This document shows positions 1-11,200 of a DNA stretch of 64,000 nt, in pieces. Below the pieces are notes generated by a model, which made no database searches, was not told where the DNA came from, and worked only from the letters and a program-made list of their open reading frames with translations. Positions within the stretch are counted from its first letter, which is position 1. Each line of letters starts with the position of its first letter. The DNA lies in assembly GCA_030248195.1 (NCBI GenBank), contig JASAND010011438.1, forward strand, positions 1 through 64,000. The letters are read 5' to 3'. Made by a program: the position numbers and the translations under genes. The DNA comes from Trissonchulus latispiculum (Eukaryota > Nematoda > Enoplea > Enoplida > Ironidae).

Positions 1-2617
1 GTCCTGGATTCTGGCTTCGGCCACCCGGATATCAGGGTCAGAGCTCCATATGGCAACATCATCGGCATAGATACTGCCCTCGACTTCTGGTGGTGGTAGG
101 TCCCGCAGTATGTCGTCAATAAAGACCAGGAATAGTAGAGGCGACAGAACCGAGCTCTCAGGGACCTCCTTGATGGAACAGTTTTGACCTGCTGAAGCTT
201 TGGTTGGAAGCGGACGCGGCCTCTCCTAGTGGCGAGGAAATTTTTGATCCATCGTACCATTTGAAGAGGGACCTTCTTTTCCACCAGCTTCCAGAGTATG
301 TGTTCACGGATTGCAGTATCGAAGGCTCTGGAGAAATCTATCATTGCCAGGACTGTTCGCTTGGCTGGCGGCTGTTTCTGAATCCAACAACAACTGTGGT
401 CTGTGCGATTCTGCAGATGTGTCTTCAGTAGTATCCGAGTTGTCTGAAACCGGCTTGGTCTGGAGATAGTTTCGTTGCTGTGTTCCTGCCAGAACTGCAG
501 TCTCGCTTTCACCATAGCTTCCATGAGTTTACCGAGGCTAGCTCTCTGTCAGGCTGATTGGCCTGTAGGATTTCGTATCGTTGGCCGGCTCCCTCGCTTC
601 AGTATAGGGATTATATCTGCAGTTCTCCACTGTTGTGGTATTTCTCCCGATGCCCATGATTGGCTGATGAGCTCCAGCAGGAATTTGTTTCGCTGATATG
701 GGCAGGTTCTGTAGCATCTCGTTAGCGATCCCGTCTTGCCGGGACATTTTCCGATTTCAGGTTTCTCAGCGCTAGGTCCAGTTCCAGCCCGGTAAAAGAC
801 GAGCACATAGGGTCCGGGCGAGGCCTTGGTCTGGGATGTTTTAGTGCCTTCAGGACTGAGATCTTAAGCTCCTTTCTTTGGTCCGTTGGCTTTACGTGGC
901 CGACTTTGGCATACTGTTGAGCAAATGCTTTGGCTTTGGCTGCGTCCTCTGCGTCAGACTTTTCCCATCACAGTCCAGTGCAGTGTTGGGAATCGTGCGG
1001 GCAAGTTCTTCCCGTCAATGGAGTGGATGACGGACCAGACCTTCTTAGGCTCCGTTTTCGGGTTCAGACCAGTAGCAAAGGACTGCCAGGCTTCTTTCTT
1101 CAGACGTTGGATTAGGCCAGGCACTCGCGTTTAGTGCTGATCCAGTGTGCCCTGGCTTCCGGGCTGTCCAGCGCGGTTGCGCGGGCGGCGCGGCAGCGCC
1201 TGATTGCTTCTTCCGTCTCCCTGCACCACCATGGAGTTGGTCGCGGAACATGGCCACGAGGTATACTTCGACTAGCGGCCAGCAGAATTCTGCTGGAAAG
1301 GGTTTGCCGGCAGTGTGGACTCCTGATGCGGCTGGGGGGGGGTGGAAGGTCTTTGAGCAGTTCGGTAAGGTGGGAGCGGAATGAGGGCCAGTTTGCCTTC
1401 CTGAAGCACTCACCTAGGGGGCCATGGCTGTTGCTGTTTGATTGTTGCTGCCTGATATTGAGGCTAAGCAGGATCGGATGGTGATCTGAGATAGGTGTCA
1501 GGCAGAATTTCCCAGCGGGCAGCGGAGGCCAGTGATGAGTGGCAGATCGACAAATCATGGGCAGTGGGGCCCTCGCGGTGTTGGCTCCCAGGCGGGTGGG
1601 GTCCCCATTGTTGAGGGTTTCCAGGTCTGATGTGACTAGCCACTCATCTATGAAGTCTCCGAGGGTATCTTGGCGCTGTTAGATTCCCACGTGAGGAGCG
1701 GCATTACGTCTCCCCAATGATAGCGTTCCTGCCACTAGGCAGGGCCTCTGGGTCACAGTTCTGTTGCCGTTGTTCCTCCCGCTGGCGCTGGATGGGTGTG
1801 GACGAGTACGCTGGAGAATCTCGGAGCTCACGGTCAGGTAGATGAAGTCGAATTGCGACAGCATCGGTTTTGTGGCTACTGGGTTGTGCAATGGGCTGGA
1901 TAACCCTGGAGAAGTGGGCATACCGTCTCTGATCAGTATGCCGACTCCTCCTCCCTTGACTCGCACCTCGCCCCTGTCCCTGACGGCGGTGTTGCCAGAC
2001 CGAGTTGTAGCCAGGAAATAGGACTGATTGATCTTCCAAGAGATGGGTCTCCCTTGATCAAGCGCAACGTCGACTTTATGCCTTTCGAGTTCATTGCTGG
2101 ACCCAGGCCTTTTTTGGTTTAAGGCCCCCTGCGTTCCATTGCCATAGCCGTGCAGTAGGTTCTTGGACTTTTTGCCTAGGGGTTGTTGTTGGGTGCCAGC
2201 ACCTCGAGCTGTGGGTGGTGCTGGGGCTGGAGGAGGAGGGGCAGGAGGAGGCCTGGCTTGGGTCGGGCGGGCAGGGGGCTGGGTCAGCCGTCTGAGATGG
2301 CCACGGTCCCTGGGTGGGGCGTTGGGTGGCCTTGGCAGGGGTTGGCGAGGGGGAGTGACTACAGGATTTGGCGCAGCACAGATTCTGCACCTCCAATTGT
2401 TGGGGTTATAGTCCCTGAGGTATCTGAGGTCTGAGCACGGGCGGAAATGTACCCAACTTTGGCAGTCGGTACACTGGACACAGTTTCTGGGGGCATTTTT
2501 GGTGCAGACAGAGCAGGGCCAGTTGTTAGGACCGGGGTTACGTTCCACATCACCGGCTGTGAGGAGCAGAAGCAGGAGTAGCAGGCCCCAGTAGGCCGGT
2601 CTACTGGGGCCTGCCAT
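1..2617 (-). pseudogene. Non-LTR retrotransposon, 5' part (2A leader, PHD, endonuclease, RT), broken
   Basis: Reading leftward from the likely ATG at 2617, the element has a short hydrophobic leader and then a 2A-type motif, GDVERNPGP, at about 2529-2553. A PHD-type C/H cluster follows at about 2375-2520. Next comes an APE-like endonuclease (fragments around 2100-1480, including SDHHPI), a linker, and a reverse transcriptase that reaches YADD at about 63-83. It runs off the left edge. The reading frame switches several times, so this copy is dead. The 2A/PHD/EN/RT order, and the RNase H in the related neighbouring copy, point to the I/Ingi-like group; that placement is inferred. 2A motifs at the N-terminus of non-LTR elements are known from trypanosomes and several invertebrates. 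Confidence 0.85.
2581..2614 (-). other. Perfect 14-bp hairpin immediately after the LINE start codon
   Basis: The two arms, GCAGGCCCCAGTAG and CTACTGGGGCCTGC, are exact reverse complements separated by 6 bases. In the mRNA sense the stem begins at the first base after the likely AUG (2617-2615). The hairpin therefore lies inside the coding sequence, just before the Leu-rich leader and the 2A motif. Confidence 0.9.
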
Positions 2618-2804
2618 CAAAAACCCGATCGGAGCGCACACTTCGGGCGGGGGACTGGGATAGTCCTGAGGGGGGTCTCCGGGTAAGGAGTAGTGGGCCC
2701 CAAGGGGGCCAGGTCGTTGAGAGCCATTTGTTGCCCGACGTCCGGTAGGGGTCCGGGGTAGGGGTTCTGCCGCGCCACCACGGCAAGGCGCTCTCCAGGC
2801 GCAG

Positions 2805-4670
2805 TCCACTCCTCTTCATCATTTTCGTCAACGACATCCTGAACGATCTACCTGAGGGAGTGGAGGGAAGCATTTACGCAGATGACCTGGCCATCTGGGC
2901 ATCCGACCCGGACGTCATCTCAGCTGAGTCCAAGCTTCAGACTGCTCTGGACAGAATTGGCAACTGGGCGAAGAAATGGGGTTTGACAATCAATGCAGGA
3001 AAATGCCAGGCCTGCATCTTCACCACCCACAACCGTCAGGCCAGCCACAGACCACAGCTCAGAATCAGTGGCCATGATATACCTTATGATCCTAACCCTA
3101 CGTTCCTTGGCGTGAAGTTTGACTGGAAGCTCTGTTTCGCCCCGCATGTTACCTCCATCAAGGCCAGGACAGCTGCACGCACCTCCGTTCTCAGCGCCCT
3201 GGCAGGACGCACCTGGGGACCTTGTAAGGAAGATCTGAGACTGATCTTCATTTCCTACATCAGATCCCTCATGGAGTATGCTGCTGCGACATGGTACCCT
3301 TCTATCTCGTCCACCAGTGCCAACCGCCTGGAAATCATACAAAATCAGGCGGTGAGGAAAATAACTGGGTGCCTGCCTGGAACTCCTGTGGAATATGCCA
3401 GAATGGAGGCGAACCTGCTTCCGTTCTCTCTTCGGGCGGAGGAACTAAGCCATTGGATACGAGAGGAGTCTCCGCCTCCCTGCGGACAACCCCCGACGTG
3501 CAGTCAGTGAACGGCATATACAACAACGGTTACCATCTCAGGATTCTTGGAGGGAAAAGGACAGGAAGGCATCAGTCTCTGCTGGACTGGCCAACAGGGC
3601 AAGAGAACCTGTCTGCCTCCCAGCAGTTCCTCCGAGTATGATCCCGCCCAATATAACCTGCTTTGCCACGCTGGGGGCGATGTCCCCGGGGAGGCGGAAG
3701 GATGAACTGACTCCAGCTGAGCTCAAGACTGCAGCCCTAGCCTCTCTCAGCACTCTCCCCAGTGCTGACGTCACTCTCTGGACCGATGACGCCGTGGAAG
3801 GGTGAACCAGAAGGGTGGAGCCGGCGTCGTAATATCGGATAGTCAAGGAGTCATCATTACCACCATTGAATCCCCTGCCGGAAGTATCTGCTCCAGTCTG
3901 CGCGCGGAAGAAACTGCTGTCCACAGCGGTCTGGAATGGATTCATGACCGTCTCCGGCATCATGGCCAATCTCTTCCGGAAGTCAGAATTTGCACCGACT
4001 CCAAGTCTCTGATCCAGAAGATTGAATCCGGCCCACTGAAACCGATGTCGCAGCTGGAAACGGCCATCTGGCACAAGCTCTGTCAGATCTCCCAACTAGG
4101 CAGCCATATAACCCTTCACTGGGTACCTAGCCACGTTGGAATCCAGGGAAACGAGGCAACTGACAGAGTGGCCAAGTCTGCGACTGCCCTGGAACAAGAC
4201 CAGATTGGAATTGACCTAACTACTGCCAGGGCTGCCATCAAACGGTACATAAAGGAAGAATGCCGCAGACTCTGGGCTCAGTACGACACCGAAGATATTT
4301 ACGACGCCCACCTGCCAGTCGACCCTACACGCGAAGAAAACATGACCCGGAAAGAGCGTTGCGTTCTGTCACAACTCCGTTGCAAAGGCCACTCCCTACT
4401 CCTAGCCAAGCAACGGTTCCGAATGGGACTATCCAATTCTCCATCCTGCCCGGAATGTGATAGTGAGGAGGAGGATCTAGCCCACCTCCTCCTGCACTGT
4501 CCAAACCATACCTCTGCCCGACGGCGGCACCTGGGGACAAGGCCGCGCCTGGACATCCTATCCAAGGGTCCCCCCGGGTTCTGGCTTTCCTCCGGGATGT
4601 GGGGCGGATCTGATCCGTCCTAACCACATTGGGTCCCCCCAAGCTGGTCCAGGAACAGGAAGAAGAAGAT
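2805..4670 (+). pseudogene. Non-LTR retrotransposon, 3' part (RT C-terminus, RNase H, Cys-His finger), broken
   Basis: The coding sequence starts inside the RT, just before YADD (2878-2889), and continues through the RT thumb to about 3510. After frame switches it resumes in a type I RNase H with TDSKSL and a VPSHVGIQGNEATD block (about 3780-4200). A CPEC...HLLLHC finger follows at about 4446-4500. It ends near 4670 in a GAAGAAGAAGATGATCG tail. Its YADD region differs from that of the minus-strand element next to it (YADDLAIWAS against YADDVAIWSS), so the two are separate members of one clade. The 5' truncation is typical of LINE insertion. Confidence 0.85.
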
Positions 4671-5228
4671 GATCGTGTCAGTTTCCACTTTGCAAAGTTC
4701 ATTTTCTTGCTAACGCTTGGAAAGTTCTTGCTGAGTTTTGTCGTTGCTGTACGGAGAGCCGAAGCTTAAGAGTTTTTGGTTTTTAAAGTGGTATGTCAAT
4801 TCAAACACGTGTTACCTTGAGTTTGGGTTCGAAACTTGGCTTTCGATAACTGGCACAACCAGACAACCTTTCTGGTACATAATATGCCTTTGTTTCGGTA
4901 TATCATTTTTGCTGGATTTTTGCCTTTTTTAGCACTAAATCTGCTTATTTTTCCTCTAAACGCTAACTTCTAAAATATACGTAATTCGGCGAATACTATA
5001 AAAATAGCGCAACTTTTACCATATTTATAGAAAATTTTGAAACATTTTTGGCTGTCCCCAAATGTCTCGTCCTCGTCCCCCGAGGGCCTCCCAAAGAGTC
5101 CCATTCCAAAACAAGTTCCCTAGAATGAGTACAGTAGGAAGATGCATAGAATTAAAATTATTGAACTGCATTAAAGGGCACCGTCTTTGATACTTTCCTG
5201 AATTTAATTTTGTTCGGTTTTTATTTAG
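4671..5228. other. No recognisable gene; AT-rich, presumed intron
   Basis: This stretch runs between the LINE 3' tail and the acceptor of the first visible exon of the next gene. I see no coding signal or repeat boundary in it. Confidence 0.4.
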
Positions 5229-8200
5229 AGTGGCTTCAATGATGAAGCTGGCGTGTTAAATTCAGCTAAGGGATGGTTGGATCTTGGTCATGCAATAGCA
5301 AGGCCGTTAAGACAATTACGCTATTCCCAATTGATAGACGCCTATCGAGGATTGATTTCTGTGATTCAGCGGAACTCTTATTTGCAGGAACAATCGGACA
5401 AATCCAAGAATGGACACAACTATCGTAAGCTTTGTTGTCGTTTTGTGATGCGGCACCGTTTTCTGGGGGCTGCTACTGAAAGGGATGAGTACGTTGTACT
5501 GGTTGTTTTTGAATTCTGAAAGGAGGGAGGTCTGGTGCTGACTGAAGCACTGACCAACTGTAATTTATTGAAGTGGTCAGTGCTCAACACAGCACCTAAA
5601 GTATTCAGGCTGTTGCTCTTCTGTGTGACTTTAACTGCTCTGCTGTATTCAGACTGGACGGTTGAATTCACATAGGCACTTTCTTATAGCGAACAACTGA
5701 TCTCTAAATTGAAGAAATACTTGAGCAACCGGGTACTTTTTAAAATGCCCCTTTCCTGAAAATATCTTTCCTTTCCTCAAATCGCCCCTTCTGAGATTTT
5801 TTGGGTTCCGAAATTTTTGCCAAAAATAGGGGCCAATTTTCAAAACTTTAGGCTTCCCGAAAATTCTTTGTAAACATGTTTATTTGATGCCCAAATACAG
5901 GCATTTTTTCAGACAGTCCAGGAACTTTTTGTCTTTCTCTATGCACAATAAAATGTCAAAAGTTTTTGGAAAACACCTCTTGCCCCCTCTGACAAACATT
6001 CATACAAAATACCCTGGAGCTATGTGTGTTTCTGCCTTTGATATTATTGCCTGTTGACCCGTGGCTGGCGGCTCTCAGCTATCGGGCGCGATGGCTACTG
6101 CGGTGCCATTGCTGCTTTTATGCGACAGGCTCAAAACAATTATCTTCTTGTAACGAAAACTTCAACCGTCAAAAGTTAACAAAAAGAAAATATGTTCGTA
6201 TGTTCACTATGCCGGCATAAAAGGGGCAGCGGGCACTGCCCGCCGTTGACAATTGAGCCTTCTCTCTCCAAAGGTAGTTTCACGCCCAGATAGGAAGACC
6301 CGACCGAACCCGTACAGTGGTCACCGATCAGCCTTACTAAGTAAGAGGTCGCTAGACGGGAGCAGTAAACTGTCATCGCTGTGTATATAGTATACTAAAG
6401 ACAAGGTATAAATCTTTTCATGGTTTGGAGTTGCGTTGCGGCCTTTTGCTTAGGGAGGATTTTAGGAAAGGTAAGACAAAGAGAAAGATAACGGAAGGAG
6501 CCAACCATAGATTTTTCTCAAATCTGCGAACTGGAAGCAATGGTGGAGCACGACTTAATACAGGTATACTACCCGCTATCTGGTGCCTGTGAGGATAGAA
6601 ATGGACAGAAGGGGGTCGACCATGACAGGTCAGTGCCGCCTCCAGTGGGGCTACCACACCGCTGAGGTGTAAGTGTTTAGCCACCTGCGCTGATTTGAGT
6701 GGTTTGTCCAGCTTGCCGGCATATGAAGGCGCAGGGGGTGATTCTCCGAATAAACTTCCTACATCCAAAGTGGATAACCTTAACACAGTTACAGTTATCT
6801 GCATTGGGTGTCTCCGCGGAGAGGCCTCGCGACAGCTCACCAGCAAGCGGGCGGGAAATGAAACCTAACTAACTAACTAACTATTGCCTGTTGAATGCGC
6901 TGTAATTGTGCTATATTAGTTCTTTACATGTCTCCTTGAAAAGTGGCACAAATTGTTCTCAAAGTTACACTTTGTGCTGCTGGGCGAAAGGGGCGCGCGA
7001 GAGATTACTTGGACTGTATAAAGAAAATTGGATACGATGCATAAATTTTGTTTTAGCTGGTGATGATGTGGCTTCACTTCAAAGCTACCATCCGGAGGAG
7101 CATTCCTCTGTTTTAGAATCGTTAATTGATAGATGTGTTTTGGAATTGGGCGTAGGGATTGAATGTGAACAGTCGGCTGAAAGGTACCTATAGGTATTTA
7201 TATTCTTTCTTGTATAATGCGACCAAAAAATGATTGTGCAAACTTTAACCGTTTACAGCAGACTGGCCTTTGGAGCATAGCTCTACAACATGTATTTTTA
7301 GAATCGCCAGGGACTCGAGATTTTGAAAATCCCGTAAAATTCGGAATACCGGGTTTCATTTATGGAAAATGCTAAATAATTAGTTTTCGTCCAGTTTTAT
7401 CGCAATCAAAAGTTTATATCCACGATGGAATATAATAGATGGTCCAACTGCTCATTTTTGCTCTTTCAAGCTTTTCACAAAAATGCAACCAATTTCCGGA
7501 AATGCTGGTTTTTAAAAGTTTTCTCCAATACCGACAAGATGGGTATCAATCGACAGCTCTTAACGAGCTGAGCTGAACAACTTTTGTAATTGAATGAACT
7601 CTTGAAGATGCACTCAATTCCCGGCATTCGCAAAAACAGCAGTTTTGGGATTTTAATAATTTTTCCCAATACCCACAATGGGCTCTTAATGAGCTGAACG
7701 TCTGTTGTAATAGAACCAATATCTGAAAGTCGGATTTAATACTCGCCTAGCTTTTTTCCTGAATTCCGCAAAGTGGGCTTATTTCTGAGAGTTAGCTCTT
7801 TGCAAAATTTGTTCAGCTGATCAAGAGATTCAAATGATACCCATATCGTGGGATATGAGAAAAATTTTTAAAATCCAGAAATTCCAGTTTTCGCGAATTC
7901 CGGGAGTTCAGTGTGTTCCCAGATTTCGGTCTATTACAAAGTTGTTAAGTTCGTTAAGAGCTTTCCATTGATACCCATCTTGGAGAAACTTTCCAAAATC
8001 CGGGAATTTTGAAAACAAGGAATTCCGGAAATTGGGTACATTTCCGTGAAATCTTTGTAAGAGCAAAAATATGCAGATGGATCAGCTCTATTTGGTCGTT
8101 GAAACAAAATTTTGATTGCATATATAATTGATGACTGCTAAAATTGCATGCAAATTTTAGATTTTCCTTAAATGAAATCCGGATTTTCTAAATCTCGAGT

Positions 8201-11200
8201 TCCCGACGATTCTAAAAACATGCGTACATTGTTGGGGTTTACTCCAAAGTCTAATCTGCTATAAATGGTCAAAGTTTGTACAAACATTTTTAGGTCACAA
8301 AGACGTAAGAAGTTAAAATTGGGGTTGTCTTAAAGGTTTACTACTGCAATTTAACTGCTACCAAGAGTACGTAATGATAAGAGTAGGGGCGGCGTGAGGG
8401 GGTCAATTAGTGGAGGATCAGCCGACAGCATAGTTTTGGCCTTCACTGCATAGACTGTTACGCTTGACATACTCTTATCATTATGCACTTATGCACTGTT
8501 GCAACCAAATTGCGAGTTGTTTTACTTACATTACATGCATAAAACGATCCAGAGAATCTCAGAAACAACATTTCCTTTCTTAGAAAGCATAATCCATTTC
8601 TTCCTTACTAAAGGGGTAGGTGAAATTTGATTGTAAAGCTGAGCAATTGTAAACTAAACTGTGCAATCAAGTTTTTTTGAAAAATTACTTTTTCAGTGTA
8701 TATCTGCTTAAATATGTTGGCTTTATTGTGGATACTAATTCTACATTCTGTACTATAATGTGGTATATACTTCAGCATACTATGGGAAAATAATCATTTT
8801 GCTGTATTGATTGTATTTACATACTTCTGCCGGTGTAAATTATTTCTTCTTTTTGGCTTTGCAGATAGTTGTGTTTCAGGTATCCAGCTGCCGATACATT
8901 TGTATTGCATAAGGCTGACGTCTTAGCCGATGAGAATCGTCCTCTGGATAAAGAACTTTTGATCAGTCTTTGGGAAGATTGCAAATGCTCAGCAGATCGA
9001 ATTTGTAATGACCATGTCCTATCCATCCTTGAGAAAGGTGAATAACATTTGGAACTATTGAGAATTGATTGTTGTCACGGTTATATAAAACCTTGAAAAG
9101 ATTACGATGTCTGTGGAGTAGTCTTGTTTACCGGCCGGGTGGAACACGGCCAGCCGGCGATCGACCGGCCGGTCGTACTTAGGCTTCAGCGGTTTACCGG
9201 AATTTCCTCATTAAATCGATTTTAAATCTTGCTCTCGCATTTTAATATGTTGATTTCTTGTTCTGGCATCCTTGGGCCAGCCTGCTTTCAATTTTTAGTC
9301 TTCTACTCGTCAACCGGCGTTTCTGGCGGCGGCCGGCCAGTCGATTGGTACTGGCCGTCTTCAGAATGTTCGGCTTGCCGGAAACGGCCGGCGGACGAAA
9401 ATTTCGGCCGGTCAACAACTGGGTTTTCTTTAGTGGCCCCCCACTTTTCGGGTTGCCCCCCCACTCGACCCCTTCCCCCCCCACGTTTTTGGGCTTCCCC
9501 CCCCCACTCACTGTAAGGGGCCCAGAAAATGCCAAATTTTAAGGATTTTTGGTCAAAATTTTAAAAATTTTCCAACTTCGCTGGAATTTTTTGGTCAAAA
9601 ATGGTCTATTTTGGTACTCAAAGTTGCTTTTTGAGCACTTTTAAGCATAGTTATAGCGGTATATGTAGAAAACAGGCTATTTTACTGCATTTTTGGACAC
9701 TTTGGATTCCCCCCCCCCAACTTTTGGTCTTCCCCCCCCCACTTTTTCGCCTAGAGAAAACCCAGAACAACACTACTATGGAGTAGGGATCGATTGTTTG
9801 ACGGTACTTTTCTTTAGTTTAATTTAGTTTACTTTTGCTTTTTTGTGTAGAAATTTCAGGAGAAACGTTCAAAAACTATTAGCGATTTAGTTTTAATTAT
9901 CGTCTTCATTTACATCCTGCTTATTTTCTGGTATTTTGGTCATCAGTTTTTGGAACTGGATGTAGACCGCTTGAAATGCTGCACATCGGTTTTTTTGTAG
10001 CTGCGCATCGAAACATGAAGCTAACAGACATCTGTGATATTCAAAACTTAGACTTGGAAGTTTGTCGCCAATTTTTGGAAGAATATGGCGCAGCCGAATC
10101 GGAATCAGATCAGAAAGGTCTGCGAAGAGTTTTCGAATGGTTGATAGATTATGTTTCTCTGGCAGGGAATGTGCATAATATTGCGGCTTGGACTTTGTTG
10201 GCGTGTTGCACCTGGTTCGCCAATACAGGTACTTTTCACAGTTGCTTTGATTGGTTAAACTTATTAAAAGTGTGGTTATGAAACTTATTAAAAGTGTGGT
10301 TATGAAACTTATTAAAAGTGTGGTTATGACGTACAACTTTGTAGAAAGACAGAAAAATAAAAGTGTTTTGTTTTGGTATTTATGGGATTGTTTTTGGGTT
10401 TTGGTCAGAATTTTTGCAGGCAGAGTAAAATGTAACATCGCTTGTGGGATGAAGAGAATATTAAATGGAGAATAAGGGGCACCCTACTCTGCGTGAAAAC
10501 GTGATTTTGTAGTAGTGAAAATAACGATACTTGTCATTGGAATTGGCTCACAGTTTTCGGTGATTGGGTTTTGGCTTCACCCACATTTCAAAATATTTCT
10601 CCATGCTATCGTTTTTTAAAAAAGCGACCGGTCCAGTTACTGTTAACTGCAATGGGTTCATCATTACTATAGGCGTTTCCTATGTTTAATATTTTGTCGT
10701 ATATTGAATGAAATGACATCGTAGGAGAAAAATCCACTTCAGTTGCCTGCAACAAGAAGAGACACTGCGGAAAAAGGGCTATTAATCCCATTGATCGAGG
10801 CTACGCCAGTTTCATAAATCTTTGTCTAGTCTTCGCGTCGAGTCCAGTACATGGTAGCTAAACTGCGACGAAAATCTGCCAACTTTTCCTACGTTTTCTT
10901 CACCTCCTACTTTTTCCTGTTGTTAGTTGAAAATTCCTAATTTTTCCTACTTTGTTGCAGGACGTTCGTACTTAGAAAAACAGTTAAAAGCTCAAAAATG
11001 TGCAAATTTGTTTACCAAAGGCGAACTACAGGAAGTTCTCTGGAAAAAATTATTAATTAAATGCAATAATAAACAATAATTAAAAGCATAATTAGTTGGT
11101 ATAATTATGAGCAAAACTTGTTTTATAAACTGGAATAAGGCACTATTTCTTGGATTGGTGCAAAATTTTCACGCGGAAAATTCACCCGGTGTAATTTTTC

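Noticed and set aside
1..4670. Twin-primed (internally inverted) insertion of a single LINE
   Set aside because: The geometry fits, but the two parts overlap at YADD and differ clearly there, so they come from different elements.
6418..6846. 142-codon minus-strand ORF
   Set aside because: It falls in a repeat ending in (AACT)n and has no recognisable domain. It is antisense to the host gene intron.
9229..9542. Proline/glycine-rich ORFs over C-run repeats
   Set aside because: They are produced by homopolymer C/G tracts of MITEs; similar ones occur at 43.9, 55.8, 56.8 and 57.1 kb.
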